From: Microthrixaceae bacterium
GTDB lineage: Bacteria; Actinomycetota; Acidimicrobiia; Acidimicrobiales; Microtrichaceae
Direction of reading: 5' to 3'
Length of the DNA: 44,321 nt
NCBI GenBank assembly: GCA_023958095.1
Contig: JAMLGJ010000026.1
Span: 1-44,321 of the forward strand
Made by a program: the position numbers and the translations under genes. The notes below the pieces were generated by a model that did no database searches, was not told where the DNA came from, and worked only from the letters and a program-made list of their open reading frames with translations. This document shows positions 7,770 to 16,131 of the stretch, piece by piece. Within the stretch, counting starts at the first letter, position 1, and each line of letters starts with the position of its first letter.

Positions 7770-8959
7770 CGTGATCCCGGTCCCTGTATGGCCGACCATG
7801 TCTGCACACCGAGACCCCAGAGGCGCACGAAGCCCTCCGAGTCCGCGTGCCTGAAGCGGTCAGCGGCATCGTAGGTGGCGAGTCCGTAGTCGTAGAGGGA
7901 CTTCGGGGCCCTCCGGCCGGTCACGAAGCAGCGACCGGGTTCGAGGTGCAGACGGACCTCACCGGTGACCGGCTCCTGGGAGGCATCCACGAAGGCATCC
8001 ATCGCCTCCTTGAGGGGCGAGAACCACAGGCCGTCGTAGACCAGCTCCGCGTAGCGGTGCTCCAGGCGCAGCTTCTCCCTCTGCAGGTCGCGTTCGAGGG
8101 TGATCGACTCCAGGTCGGCGTGGGCCATCATGACCGCCAGGGCACCCGGGGCCTCGTAGGTCTCGCGGCTCTTGATCCCGACGCGACGGTTCTCGACCAT
8201 GTCCAGGCGTCCCCAGCCGTAGGACCCGACCACGTGGTTCAACTCGATGATCAGCTCGTGCAGGGCCATGGTCCTGCCGTCCACGCTCACGGGGACGCCC
8301 GCCTCGAAACCGATGACCAGGTCGCGCTCCTCGGTCGCGCTCGGCACGGTCATCTTCCACACGCCCTCGGGTGGCTCGGCCCAGGGGTCCTCCATCTCAC
8401 CGCACTCGATCGCCCGGCCCCACAGGTTGTCGTCGATCGAGTAGAGCTTCTCGCGCGTGGCACCGACGGGGATCGAGTGCTCCGCCGCGTAGTTGATCGA
8501 GTCCTCCCGTGTGAAACCCCAGTTCCGCACGGGGGCGAGCATCTCCAGCTCGGGGGCCAGGGCCATGGAGGAGACCTCGAAGCGGACCTGGTCATTGCCC
8601 TTGCCCGTGCACCCATGGGCCAGGCCGTCCGCGGAGTACTTCCTGGCCAACTCGACCTGGTGCTTCACGATCAGCGGACGGCTCAGGGCCGAGACCAGCG
8701 GGTACTGCCCCTCGTAGAGGGCGTTGGCCTTGATCACCGGAGCGAGGAAGTCGCGTGCGAACTCCTCACGGAGGTCCAGTTCCTCATAGGCGATGGCTCC
8801 TGCCCCCAGCGCCTTCTCGCGGTTTCCCTCCAGGGTCCCCTCCTGGCCCACGTCGGCCGACAGGCACACGACCTCGACGCCCATGTTCTCGATCATCCAA
8901 CGGACCGCAACCGATGTGTCGAGACCACCGGAGTATGCAAGTACCACTCTGTTCGCCAC
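7766..8959 (-). CDS. argG: Argininosuccinate synthase
   Basis: ArgG joins citrulline and aspartate with ATP to form argininosuccinate. The 397-residue protein opens with the ATP-pyrophosphatase loop AYSGGLDTSV (residues 9-18) and has the expected GCTGKGNDQVRFE and DNLWGR segments. The start is GTG 8959, supported by AAGGA seven bases upstream. It is separated from argR by 137 nt holding a threefold hairpin repeat, the only sizeable gap inside the arg operon, so argG-argH could be expressed differently from argCBDR. Confidence 0.97.
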   Translation of the reverse strand: MANRVVLAYSGGLDTSVAVRWMIENMGVEVVCLSADVGQEGTLEGNREKALGAGAIAYEELDLREEFARDFLAPVIKANALYEGQYPLVSALSRPLIVKHQVELARKYSADGLAHGCTGKGNDQVRFEVSSMALAPELEMLAPVRNWGFTREDSINYAAEHSIPVGATREKLYSIDDNLWGRAIECGEMEDPWAEPPEGVWKMTVPSATEERDLVIGFEAGVPVSVDGRTMALHELIIELNHVVGSYGWGRLDMVENRRVGIKSRETYEAPGALAVMMAHADLESITLERDLQREKLRLEHRYAELVYDGLWFSPLKEAMDAFVDASQEPVTGEVRLHLEPGRCFVTGRRAPKSLYDYGLATYDAADRFRHADSEGFVRLWGLGVQTWSAIQGPGSR

Positions 8960-9006
8960 TGAACAATCCTTCTCTCATCCGCCGGGCCCTTCGCCGGGCG
9001 GTCCTT

Positions 9007-9091
9007 CACACACCGGGCCGGAGCGGCCCGACAATCACACACCGGGCCGGAGCGGCCCGACAATCACACACCGGGCCGGAGCGGCCCGACA
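9007..9091. repeat. Three tandem copies of a 29-bp palindromic repeat between argR and argG
   Basis: Copies lie at 9007-9035, 9036-9064 and 9065-9091; the last lacks two bases. They are identical where complete. Each contains the inverted repeat CGGGCCG-GAG-CGGCCCG, a 7-bp GC stem with a 3-nt loop, separated by CA-rich spacers (GTGTGTGATTGT on the transcribed minus strand). The array begins 6 nt past the argR stop and ends 47 nt before the argG GTG. Three stacked hairpins could attenuate transcription into argGH, protect upstream mRNA, or be a REP-like element. Only three copies and no spacer diversity rule out CRISPR. Confidence 0.9.
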
Positions 9092-9096
9092 CGTTC

Positions 9097-9561
9097 TCAG
9101 AGCAGGTCCGCCAACTCGACCAACCTCCCCTGAACGCTCTCACCGCAGCCGACCCGTGCCACCACGAGGATCGTGTCGTCGCCCGCTACCGTGCCGAGCA
9201 CGGCCTCGAGCCCGTTGCGGTCCAGTGCCGAGGCGACCACGTGCGCCGAACCGGGCGGCGTCCGGACCACCACCAGGTCGTCCGAGCGGTCCACCTCCAC
9301 GACGAAGTCCGACAGCACCCGGCGGAGGTGGTCCTCGGGGGCGAGCTGCGACCTGGGAAGCTCGGGGATGGCGTACACGGACTCCCCTCCGGGCACCCGC
9401 ACCTTGATCGCTCCGAGCTCCTCGAGGTCGCGCGACACCGTGGCCTGGTTCACGTGCATGCCCATCTCGCCCAGCAACTCCACGAGGACCGACTGGCTGC
9501 TCACCTGTTCCTTCGCGAGCAGCTCCGAGATGCGGTGCTGGCGTTGGGCCTTGGAGGCCAT
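9097..9561 (-). CDS. argR: Arginine repressor
   Basis: ArgR is the arginine-responsive regulator of the arg genes. The 154-residue protein has the N-terminal winged helix-turn-helix (about 5-70, with NQATVSRDLEELGAIKV as recognition region) and a C-terminal oligomerisation and arginine-binding domain (about 80-150, GTVAGDDTILVVAR). Its ATG at 9561 shares a base with the argD stop (TGATG), so it is coupled to argD. The operon therefore encodes its own repressor; a candidate operator sits before argC. Confidence 0.96.
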   Translation of the reverse strand: MASKAQRQHRISELLAKEQVSSQSVLVELLGEMGMHVNQATVSRDLEELGAIKVRVPGGESVYAIPELPRSQLAPEDHLRRVLSDFVVEVDRSDDLVVVRTPPGSAHVVASALDRNGLEAVLGTVAGDDTILVVARVGCGESVQGRLVELADLL

Positions 9562-10742
9562 CAGCCGACCGCTCCCGGTCGTGCCGCCAGTGCAGCGGCC
9601 AGGGCCGAGACGGCCTCGTCCATCTCCGCGTCGCTCACCAACAGGCTCGGGGCCAGGCGGATGGCGGTGGGGGTGACCGCGTTCGCCACCACCCGGGAAC
9701 CGTGGCGGCCCGCCAGCAGGTCACCCACCACCGTCGCCGCGACCGCCCCGAGCGCGGGGTCGAGTTCGACACCCAACAACAGGCCCATGCCCCGGACCCC
9801 GGACACACCCGGGGTCGCCGACAGGCGCTCGCGCAGGTACTCACCCGCACGTGCGGCCCGCAGCGGTACGTCCTCGGCCTGCATGACCTCGAGCACAGCC
9901 CGCGCGGCGGACGCAGCGAGCGGCTGGCCACCGAAGGTCGTTGCATGGTCACCGGGTTCGAACACCGAGGCGACCTCCGCACGGGCCCAGCATGCACCGA
10001 TGGGTACGCCGTTGCCGAGCGCCTTGGCCATCGTCACGACGTCGGGACGCACGCCGGCGTGCTGGTGGGCGAACCACCTCCCACAACGTCCGAGACCCGT
10101 CTGCACCTCGTCGAACATCAACAGGATGCCGCGCTCGTCACACAGCTCGCGGACGGTGCGCAGGTACTCGACGGGCGCCGGATTGACGCCCCCCTCCCCC
10201 TGCACCGCCTCCAGCAGCACTGCCGCGACGCTGTCGTCCAGGTTGCGCTCGAGGTCCTCGGGGTCGGCCCAGGTGACGTGCCTGAAGCCTTCCGGGAGGG
10301 GTTGGAACGCCTCGTGCTTGGCCGGCTGTCCCGTGGCGTGCAGGGTCGCGAGCGTCCTGCCGTGGAAGCTGCCGAAGGCCGACACCACCACATGGCGGCC
10401 ACGGCCACCGAACCGCCTCGCGAGCTTGATCGCAGCCTCGTTTGCCTCGGCACCCGAGTTGGCGAAGAAGACCTGTCCCCCTCCGCCGAGCAGGCCGTCG
10501 AGCATCCGTGCCACGGCCACGTTGTGCTCGGTGGCGAAGAGGTTCGAGACGTGCAGCAGACGGCGCGACTGTGCTGCCAGCGCATCGGCGACGGCCGGGT
10601 GGCTGTGGCCGAGCGAGGTGACCGCCAGGCCCGAGAGCATGTCGAGGTACTCGTTGCCCTCGGAGTCCCACAGCCGGCTGCCCTCACCGCGCACGAACTC
10701 CACCGTGGGAGGTGGATAGGTGGGCATCAACGGACCGTTCAC
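9561..10742 (-). CDS. argD: Acetylornithine aminotransferase
   Basis: A PLP-dependent class III aminotransferase that converts N-acetylglutamate semialdehyde to N-acetylornithine. The 393-residue product shows NSGAEANEAAIKLAR (about 95-109), FDEVQTGLGR (210-219, with the PLP-contacting Asp) and the Schiff-base lysine in TMAKALGNGVPIG (Lys240). Length and motif order match ArgD. It overlaps argB by 4 nt (ATGA) and argR by one base. Confidence 0.95.
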   Translation of the reverse strand: MNGPLMPTYPPPTVEFVRGEGSRLWDSEGNEYLDMLSGLAVTSLGHSHPAVADALAAQSRRLLHVSNLFATEHNVAVARMLDGLLGGGGQVFFANSGAEANEAAIKLARRFGGRGRHVVVSAFGSFHGRTLATLHATGQPAKHEAFQPLPEGFRHVTWADPEDLERNLDDSVAAVLLEAVQGEGGVNPAPVEYLRTVRELCDERGILLMFDEVQTGLGRCGRWFAHQHAGVRPDVVTMAKALGNGVPIGACWARAEVASVFEPGDHATTFGGQPLAASAARAVLEVMQAEDVPLRAARAGEYLRERLSATPGVSGVRGMGLLLGVELDPALGAVAATVVGDLLAGRHGSRVVANAVTPTAIRLAPSLLVSDAEMDEAVSALAAALAARPGAVG

Positions 10743-11641
10743 GACTCACCGTCCGCGGTGACCATCGTCCCGACACCCTCGTCGGTGAACAGTTCCAGCA
10801 GCAGCACGTGGGGGATCCTCCCGTCGATCAGGTGGACCGAACCGACCCCGCCGCGCACCGCCTCGGCACAGCCGGCCATCTTGGGGACCATCCCACCCGA
10901 GATGGTGCCGTCGGAGACGAGCTCCCCGATGCGCTCGGCCGTCACCCGTTCGATGAGCGAACCGGGGTCGGTGGCATCTGCCAGCAGCCCCGGGACGTCG
11001 GTCAGGAACACGAGCTTCTCCGCACCGAGGCGCCGCGCCACCGCAGTCGCCGCATCATCGGCATTGATGTTGTACCGCTGCCCGGCACCATCCACACCGA
11101 TGGTGGCCAGCACCGGCACGAGGTCCATCGCGAGCGTGCGTTCGATCAGTTCGGGGTGAACCTCGCTGACCCGGCCCACGAATCCGAGCTCGGGGTCGTG
11201 GGGCTCCGCCTCGAGCATCGACGCGTCGGTACCGGAGAGCCCGACGGCGACCGGACCCCCTGAGTTGAGGGCGTTGACGATGTCTGAGTTCACCTTGCCC
11301 ATGAGCACCATCTGGGCGACCTCGAGGGTCTCCGAGTCCGTCACGCGACGGCCGTCCACGAAGGTCGATTCCCTGCCCAGGCGACCCATCCACTCACCGA
11401 TCTGGGGTCCCCCACCGTGCACCACCACGGGACGCATGCCGACCCGGTGCATCCAGACGATGTCCGAGGCGAAACTCTCGAACAGCGCCGGATCGGTCAT
11501 GGCGTTGCCACCGAACTTCACGACCACGACCGAGCCACGGAAGGCCTCGATGTACGGGAGCGCCTGGAGCAGCACCTCGACCACCGCGGCCGGCTCCGCA
11601 GGAGTCCCCTGGCCCGGGTTCCGCAGCCCGGGGTCGCTCAT
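10739..11641 (-). CDS. argB: Acetylglutamate kinase
   Basis: ArgB phosphorylates N-acetylglutamate. The 300-residue protein carries KFGGNAM (ATP site, Lys42), VVHGGGPQI and the NINADDAA segment of the amino-acid kinase fold. The N-terminal helix LQALPYIEAFRG before the first strand is the feature known from arginine-inhibited hexameric enzymes, so feedback control by arginine is likely. Its ATG overlaps the argC stop (ATGA). In many actinobacteria argJ lies between argC and argB; here nothing does. Confidence 0.96.
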   Translation of the reverse strand: MSDPGLRNPGQGTPAEPAAVVEVLLQALPYIEAFRGSVVVVKFGGNAMTDPALFESFASDIVWMHRVGMRPVVVHGGGPQIGEWMGRLGRESTFVDGRRVTDSETLEVAQMVLMGKVNSDIVNALNSGGPVAVGLSGTDASMLEAEPHDPELGFVGRVSEVHPELIERTLAMDLVPVLATIGVDGAGQRYNINADDAATAVARRLGAEKLVFLTDVPGLLADATDPGSLIERVTAERIGELVSDGTISGGMVPKMAGCAEAVRGGVGSVHLIDGRIPHVLLLELFTDEGVGTMVTADGES

Positions 11642-12672
11642 GGGTACAACCCCGCGGTACCGAGCCCCGCGGTCTCCTCGAGGCCCAACAGGAGGTTCAT
11701 GTTCTGCACCGCTGCACCGGATGCACCCTTGGTGAGGTTGTCGAGCGCGCCGATCGCCAGCACGGTGTCGGTGCGGGGGTCGTGGCGGACCGTGAGGTGC
11801 ACCGAGTTGGAACCGAGTGTCGCCTTGGTCGAGGGCGGTCGTTCGGAGACCACCACGAAGGGCTCATCGGCATACGCCTCGGCGAGGACCCCGAGCAGGG
11901 CCTCGGTCGTGTCCAGCCCCTGCTCCCCCGCCGAGGCGGCGGGCCGGGCGGTGCAGGTCGCGAGGATCCCGCGGCTCATCGGCACCAGGTGCGGCGTGAA
12001 CAACGCCTGGGCACCGAGGACCATCTCGATCTCCGCGGTGTGGCGGTGCGACAGCAGACCGTACGCGGTCACGTCCTCGTCGACGGCACAGAAGGTCGTG
12101 TTGGCCTTCGGCCCGCGGCCCGCCCCGGACACCCCGGACACGGCGTTGACCACCAATCCGGAGGTGTCGATCGCCCCGGCGCGAACCAGTGGCGCCAGCA
12201 CGAGGTTCGCGGCCGATGGGTAGCACCCCGGGTTGGCCACCGCATCGGAGCCGACGATGTCGTCCCGGTACAGCTCCGTCAGCCCGTACGCGAACTGGTC
12301 CAGCAGGTCGGCCCTGGTGTGCGGCTCGCCGTACCACTGCTGGTACGCACCGGCATCGGGCAGCCGGAAATCGGCCCCCAGGTCCACGACCTTGACGCCC
12401 GTGGTGAGCAGTTCACCCATGAGAGCCTGGGATGCGCCGTGGGGCAACGCCACGAAGACTCCGTCGACGCCGTCGAGCAGCGCCGGCGACCAGCTCTGGT
12501 ACACCCGGTCCGGATAGGGTGCCGCGAGGCTCGGGTAGAGGTCCGCCACCGGCGTCCCGGCCTGGCTGTCGCCGGTCGCGAACACGACCTGCAGTTCGGG
12601 ATGGCCGCTGCACAGGCGCATGAGCTCCGCACCCGTGTAGCCCGACGCACCGATTATCCCGACCGACCGCAT
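11638..12672 (-). CDS. argC: N-acetyl-gamma-glutamyl-phosphate reductase
   Basis: ArgC reduces N-acetylglutamyl phosphate with NADPH. The 344-residue protein has GIIGASGYTGAELMRL (Rossmann loop, 5-20) and the catalytic cysteine in NPGCYPSA (Cys150). It is the first gene of the arg operon, starting at ATG 12672 only 37 nt after the pheT stop. A TAGGGT hexamer 6 nt before the ATG and an adjacent GCAT-N4-ATGC palindrome give it its own probable leaderless, ArgR-controlled promoter. Confidence 0.96.
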   Translation of the reverse strand: MRSVGIIGASGYTGAELMRLCSGHPELQVVFATGDSQAGTPVADLYPSLAAPYPDRVYQSWSPALLDGVDGVFVALPHGASQALMGELLTTGVKVVDLGADFRLPDAGAYQQWYGEPHTRADLLDQFAYGLTELYRDDIVGSDAVANPGCYPSAANLVLAPLVRAGAIDTSGLVVNAVSGVSGAGRGPKANTTFCAVDEDVTAYGLLSHRHTAEIEMVLGAQALFTPHLVPMSRGILATCTARPAASAGEQGLDTTEALLGVLAEAYADEPFVVVSERPPSTKATLGSNSVHLTVRHDPRTDTVLAIGALDNLTKGASGAAVQNMNLLLGLEETAGLGTAGLYP

Positions 12673-12678
12673 GTGGGC

Positions 12679-12684
12679 ACCCTA
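12679..12684 (-). promoter_or_regulatory. -10 hexamer of the arg operon (leaderless type)
   Basis: TAGGGT on the minus strand ends 6 nt before the argC ATG, so transcription would begin at about the start codon. No Shine-Dalgarno sequence fits in the interval. No clear -35 is present; the putative ARG box occupies the spacer region. Confidence 0.5.
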
Positions 12685-12686
12685 GC

Positions 12687-12698
12687 GCATATTCATGC
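12687..12698 (-). promoter_or_regulatory. Putative ARG box (ArgR operator) before argC
   Basis: On the minus strand GCATGAATATGC forms a GCAT-GAAT-ATGC inverted repeat two bases upstream of the -10 hexamer. It contains the TGAAT core of bacterial ARG boxes and resembles the GCAT/ATGC-rich arms described for streptomycete operators. Binding here would cover the -10/-35 spacer. It is a single short site, so the call rests mainly on position in front of an argR-containing operon. Confidence 0.45.
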
Positions 12699-12709
12699 AG
12701 CCCAGCGCA

Positions 12710-15097
12710 TCATTTTCTGAGCTCGGCTCCATGGGTGCGCTCCACCTCGGCGATCATCCCCGAGCGCAGCTCGGCGACCTCGGCATCCGTGAGGGTCCGG
12801 TCCATGGCGCAGAAGCGGACCCGGAAGGCGAGCGAGCGGCGGTCGGCACCCAGGGCCTCGGAGCGGAACACGTCGAACAGCTCCACCCCGGTGACGAGCT
12901 CACCACCGGCTGAACGGATCGTGGCTCCCACCACCGCCGCCGGCACCCGTTCGTCGAGCACGAAGGCCAGGTCCACCTCGCTCGAGGGGTAACGGCTCAC
13001 TTCCTGGACGCGCACGACCGCCTCGGGGATCGCGAGCAGCGCATCGAGGTCGAGTTGCAGCCAACCCAGCCGCTGGTTGATGTCGTGTGCCGCGGCCACC
13101 GCCGGGTGCACCTCGCCCACCGATCCGACATCACCCCCGGCGACCTCCACCACCGCGGCACGGCCCGGGTGCAGGCCGGGCAGCTCCTCGGCCCTCAGCG
13201 CCAGCGGACCCACCCCGGCGGCCGCGAGCACGACCTCCAGCAACTCGACCGCGGCGGTCGAGTCGGCACCGGCGAGGACGGCCGCGGCGAATTCGGCCTC
13301 GCCGGTGAGCACCCGGTCCAGCTCGACGCTGCGGACACGGTCCGACACCAGTTCACCGGGGCCGAAGATCCGGCCCAGTTCGAAGAGGCGCACGCCGGTG
13401 GTGCGGCGGGCCTCGTTGTGGGCCACCGCACGCAGCAGGCCCGGAAGCGGCGAGGTCCGAAGAACCGATTCCTCCGCCACCAGCGGGTTGGCCACCCGCA
13501 GGCCACCGGCGGGGAGGCCACACCGCTCGAGGTCTCCGGGGGCGAGGAACGGCATCGGCATCGCCTCGCTCAGACCGGCGCCCACGAATGCCCTGCGGAT
13601 GCGCCTGCGGCGCTGCTGGGCGGAACTCAGGGAACCGGCCTTGGGTGAGGTGGGGACCGTCCTCTCGATCCGGTGCAGGCCGTGGTGCCGGCCGACCTCC
13701 TCGACCAGATCCACCTCGGCGGTGCAGTCGAGGCGCCACGAGGGCACGACCACCACGAGGTCCTCACCCTTCGGGGTGCAGCCGAAGCCGATTGACCCGA
13801 GCAGCTCCGATATGCGCTCCCGGGAGAGCTCGGTGCCCAGCAGGGCGTTGACCCGGCCGGTGCGCAACTCGAGGGCCGGCACCGCAGGCAGGTCGCCCCT
13901 CTCGTCCACCGTGCCGGGACGCAGGCGCGCACCGGTGATCGACCCGAGCAGCTCGGCGAAGCGCCGGGCCGCCAGGCCGGCGAGCTCGGGGTCGACTCCA
14001 CGCTTGTAGCGCAGGGATGCCTCGGAGTGGAGGTTGAGCGAGGCGCTCGACACGCTGATGGAGACCGGATCCCACCAGGCCATCTCGAGCAGCACCTCGT
14101 CGGTGTCCTCGGAGATCTCGGTACTGGCCCCGCCCATGACACCTGCGATGCCCACCGCGGCGTCGCTGCTGTCGGCGATCACCCCGTCGCGGGGGCCGAG
14201 GGTCCGCGTTGCCCCGTCGAGGGTCTCCACCTGCTCGCCCTCACGGGCGCGGCGCACCCGTAGGCCCGACCCCTGCACCTTGGCCAGGTCATAGGTGTGG
14301 TTGGGCTGGCCGAGCTCCAGCATCACGTAGTTGGACACGTCGACCACCGGGGAGATGGGCCGCATGCCCGCCGCGGCGAGCCGTGACGCCATCCACCGTG
14401 GAGTGCTCCCCCCGGCGACCCCGGTGAGCACCCTGAGGCAGAAGCGACCGCACAGCGTCGGATCCAGGATCTCCACCGAGACCGAGCCGACGATGTCCTC
14501 GCCCTGCTCGGTGGGCGTCGGGTCGGGAACCTGCAGCGGGAGGCCCAGGCGTGCCGCGAGATCCCTCGCCACACCGAGGATGCTCAGGGCGTCCGGTCGG
14601 TTGGGCAGGACGTCGAGGTCGAACACGACATCGGGGACGATCCCCAGTGCGTCGGACACCGGGGTGCCCGGGTCGGTGCCGGACTCGAGCAGGAGGATCC
14701 CGGACTCCTCCCCCACCACCCCGAGCTCGGCTGCCGAGCAGAGCATTCCGTTGCTCTCCTGGCCGCGCATGCGCCGGGAGGCGATCTCCATGCCCCCGGG
14801 AAGGGTGGAGCCGACCGTCGCCAGGGGCACGATGTCCCCCGCCGACATGTTGAACGCCCCGCAGCACACCTGCAGGGCGTTGCCGTCACCGGGATCCACC
14901 CGGACGAGCTGGATCCGGTCGGCATCCGGGTGCGGGGCCGTCTCGAGCACGCGCGCGGCGACCACGCCCTCCAGGCCGCCCCCGATGTGTTCCACGTCGT
15001 CGACTTCGAAGCCGAGCTCGGCGAACACCTCGCACAGCGCGTCCACCTCGAGCTCGACCGGGGTGAACTCTCTCAACCAGGACAGGGGCACACGCAT
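12710..15097 (-). CDS. pheT: Phenylalanyl-tRNA synthetase beta subunit
   Basis: PheT forms the alpha2-beta2 synthetase with PheS and edits mischarged Tyr-tRNA-Phe. The 795-residue protein has the N-terminal tRNA-binding OB domain (about 40-150: VVAARVLETAPHPDADRI, CSAAELGV), B3/B4 editing and B5 domains, a catalytic-like core and a C-terminal anticodon-binding FDX-ACB domain (last ~90 residues, RYPSSEVDLAFVLDERVP). Length is standard. The ATG at 15097 overlaps the pheS stop (TGATG). The stop lies immediately before the arg operon promoter. Confidence 0.97.
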   Translation of the reverse strand: MRVPLSWLREFTPVELEVDALCEVFAELGFEVDDVEHIGGGLEGVVAARVLETAPHPDADRIQLVRVDPGDGNALQVCCGAFNMSAGDIVPLATVGSTLPGGMEIASRRMRGQESNGMLCSAAELGVVGEESGILLLESGTDPGTPVSDALGIVPDVVFDLDVLPNRPDALSILGVARDLAARLGLPLQVPDPTPTEQGEDIVGSVSVEILDPTLCGRFCLRVLTGVAGGSTPRWMASRLAAAGMRPISPVVDVSNYVMLELGQPNHTYDLAKVQGSGLRVRRAREGEQVETLDGATRTLGPRDGVIADSSDAAVGIAGVMGGASTEISEDTDEVLLEMAWWDPVSISVSSASLNLHSEASLRYKRGVDPELAGLAARRFAELLGSITGARLRPGTVDERGDLPAVPALELRTGRVNALLGTELSRERISELLGSIGFGCTPKGEDLVVVVPSWRLDCTAEVDLVEEVGRHHGLHRIERTVPTSPKAGSLSSAQQRRRRIRRAFVGAGLSEAMPMPFLAPGDLERCGLPAGGLRVANPLVAEESVLRTSPLPGLLRAVAHNEARRTTGVRLFELGRIFGPGELVSDRVRSVELDRVLTGEAEFAAAVLAGADSTAAVELLEVVLAAAGVGPLALRAEELPGLHPGRAAVVEVAGGDVGSVGEVHPAVAAAHDINQRLGWLQLDLDALLAIPEAVVRVQEVSRYPSSEVDLAFVLDERVPAAVVGATIRSAGGELVTGVELFDVFRSEALGADRRSLAFRVRFCAMDRTLTDAEVAELRSGMIAEVERTHGAELRK

Positions 15098-16131
15098 CAG
15101 AACTGCTCCAGGAACCGCATGTCGTTCGCGACCAGCTCACGCAGGTCCGAGATGCCGTGGCGGATCTTCGCCAGACGGTCGATCCCGAAGCCGAAGGCGA
15201 AGCCGCTCCATTCCTCCGGATCGAGCCCACAGTGCACCAACACGTTGGGGTGGACCATCCCGCAGCCCCCGACCTCGAGCCAGGAGCCGTCCGGTTGCGA
15301 GATGTCGACCTCCGCCGAGGGCTCGGTGAACGGGAAGTAGGACGGCCGCAGCCGACTGGTCAGCGACTCGCCGAAGTAGGCCTTGGTGAACTCCTCGATC
15401 GTGCCCGCCAGGTCGCCCATCGACGTGCCGCGGTCCACCACCAGACCCTCGATCTGGTGGAACACCGGGAGGTGGGTGGCATCGGCGGTGTCGCGCCGGT
15501 AGACCCGTCCGGGGCACACAACGTAGATGGGGGGCCCGGTGCCCACCGCTGCGGCCCTCAGCATCGTGCGGACCTGCACGGGGCTCGTGTGGGTGCGCAG
15601 CAGCACCTCACCCCTCTCGGTCGACTCCTCACCCGCGTCCACGTACAGCGTGTCCCACAGGGAACGGGCGGGATGGGCCGCGGGCAGGTTCAGCGCCTCG
15701 AAGTTGAACCAGTCGGTCTCCACCTCGGGCCCGTCCTCGACGGTGAAGCCCATTCCCACGAACACGTCCTCGAGCCGCTCCCAGGTGAGGGTGATCGGAT
15801 GCTGGTGACCGACCCGGGCACGACCCAGGGCCTCGGTCAGGTCGCGACCCTCGGCGAGCAGCTCGGTCCGGAGCGCCTCGGCCGCTAGTTCCTCGCGGCG
15901 GGCGCTGACCGCTTCATCCAGGGTGTGACGGGCCTCGTTGAGCGCCCGTCCGAGCTCCTTGCGCTCCCGGGGATCCGCGTCGCGCAGACCTGCGCGCATC
16001 TCGGTCAGCCTCGAGCGCTTGCCCAGCAGCTCCGAATCGAGCGCGTCGAGTGCCTCCACCGAAGTGGTCCGGTTGATGCGCTCGAGCCCTGTACGGGCGA
16101 GCTCACGTGCCTCATCGAGCTTGTCGGACAT
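15097..16131 (-). CDS. pheS: Phenylalanyl-tRNA synthetase alpha subunit
   Basis: PheS holds the active site that charges tRNA-Phe. The 344-residue product has an N-terminal coiled-coil arm (about 1-90, Arg/Glu/Leu-rich) and the class II core: HPITLTWERLEDVFVGMGF, DWFNFEALNLPAAHPAR, a long TSPVQVR/GRVYRRDTADATHLPVFHQIEG block and GCGMVHPNVL near the C-terminus. The chosen ATG (16131, MSDKLDEAR) overlaps the stop of the upstream SpoU methyltransferase as TGATG. No leader peptide or T-box is seen in front, as expected for an internal operon gene. Confidence 0.97.
   Translation of the reverse strand: MSDKLDEARELARTGLERINRTTSVEALDALDSELLGKRSRLTEMRAGLRDADPRERKELGRALNEARHTLDEAVSARREELAAEALRTELLAEGRDLTEALGRARVGHQHPITLTWERLEDVFVGMGFTVEDGPEVETDWFNFEALNLPAAHPARSLWDTLYVDAGEESTERGEVLLRTHTSPVQVRTMLRAAAVGTGPPIYVVCPGRVYRRDTADATHLPVFHQIEGLVVDRGTSMGDLAGTIEEFTKAYFGESLTSRLRPSYFPFTEPSAEVDISQPDGSWLEVGGCGMVHPNVLVHCGLDPEEWSGFAFGFGIDRLAKIRHGISDLRELVANDMRFLEQF

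Noticed and set aside
9007..9091. CRISPR array
   Set aside because: Repeats are strictly tandem with no unique spacers, only three copies, and no cas genes are present.
8755..10719. 654-codon plus-strand frame across argG-argR-argD
   Set aside because: It spans three well-supported minus-strand genes and crosses the hairpin repeat; low-complexity composition.
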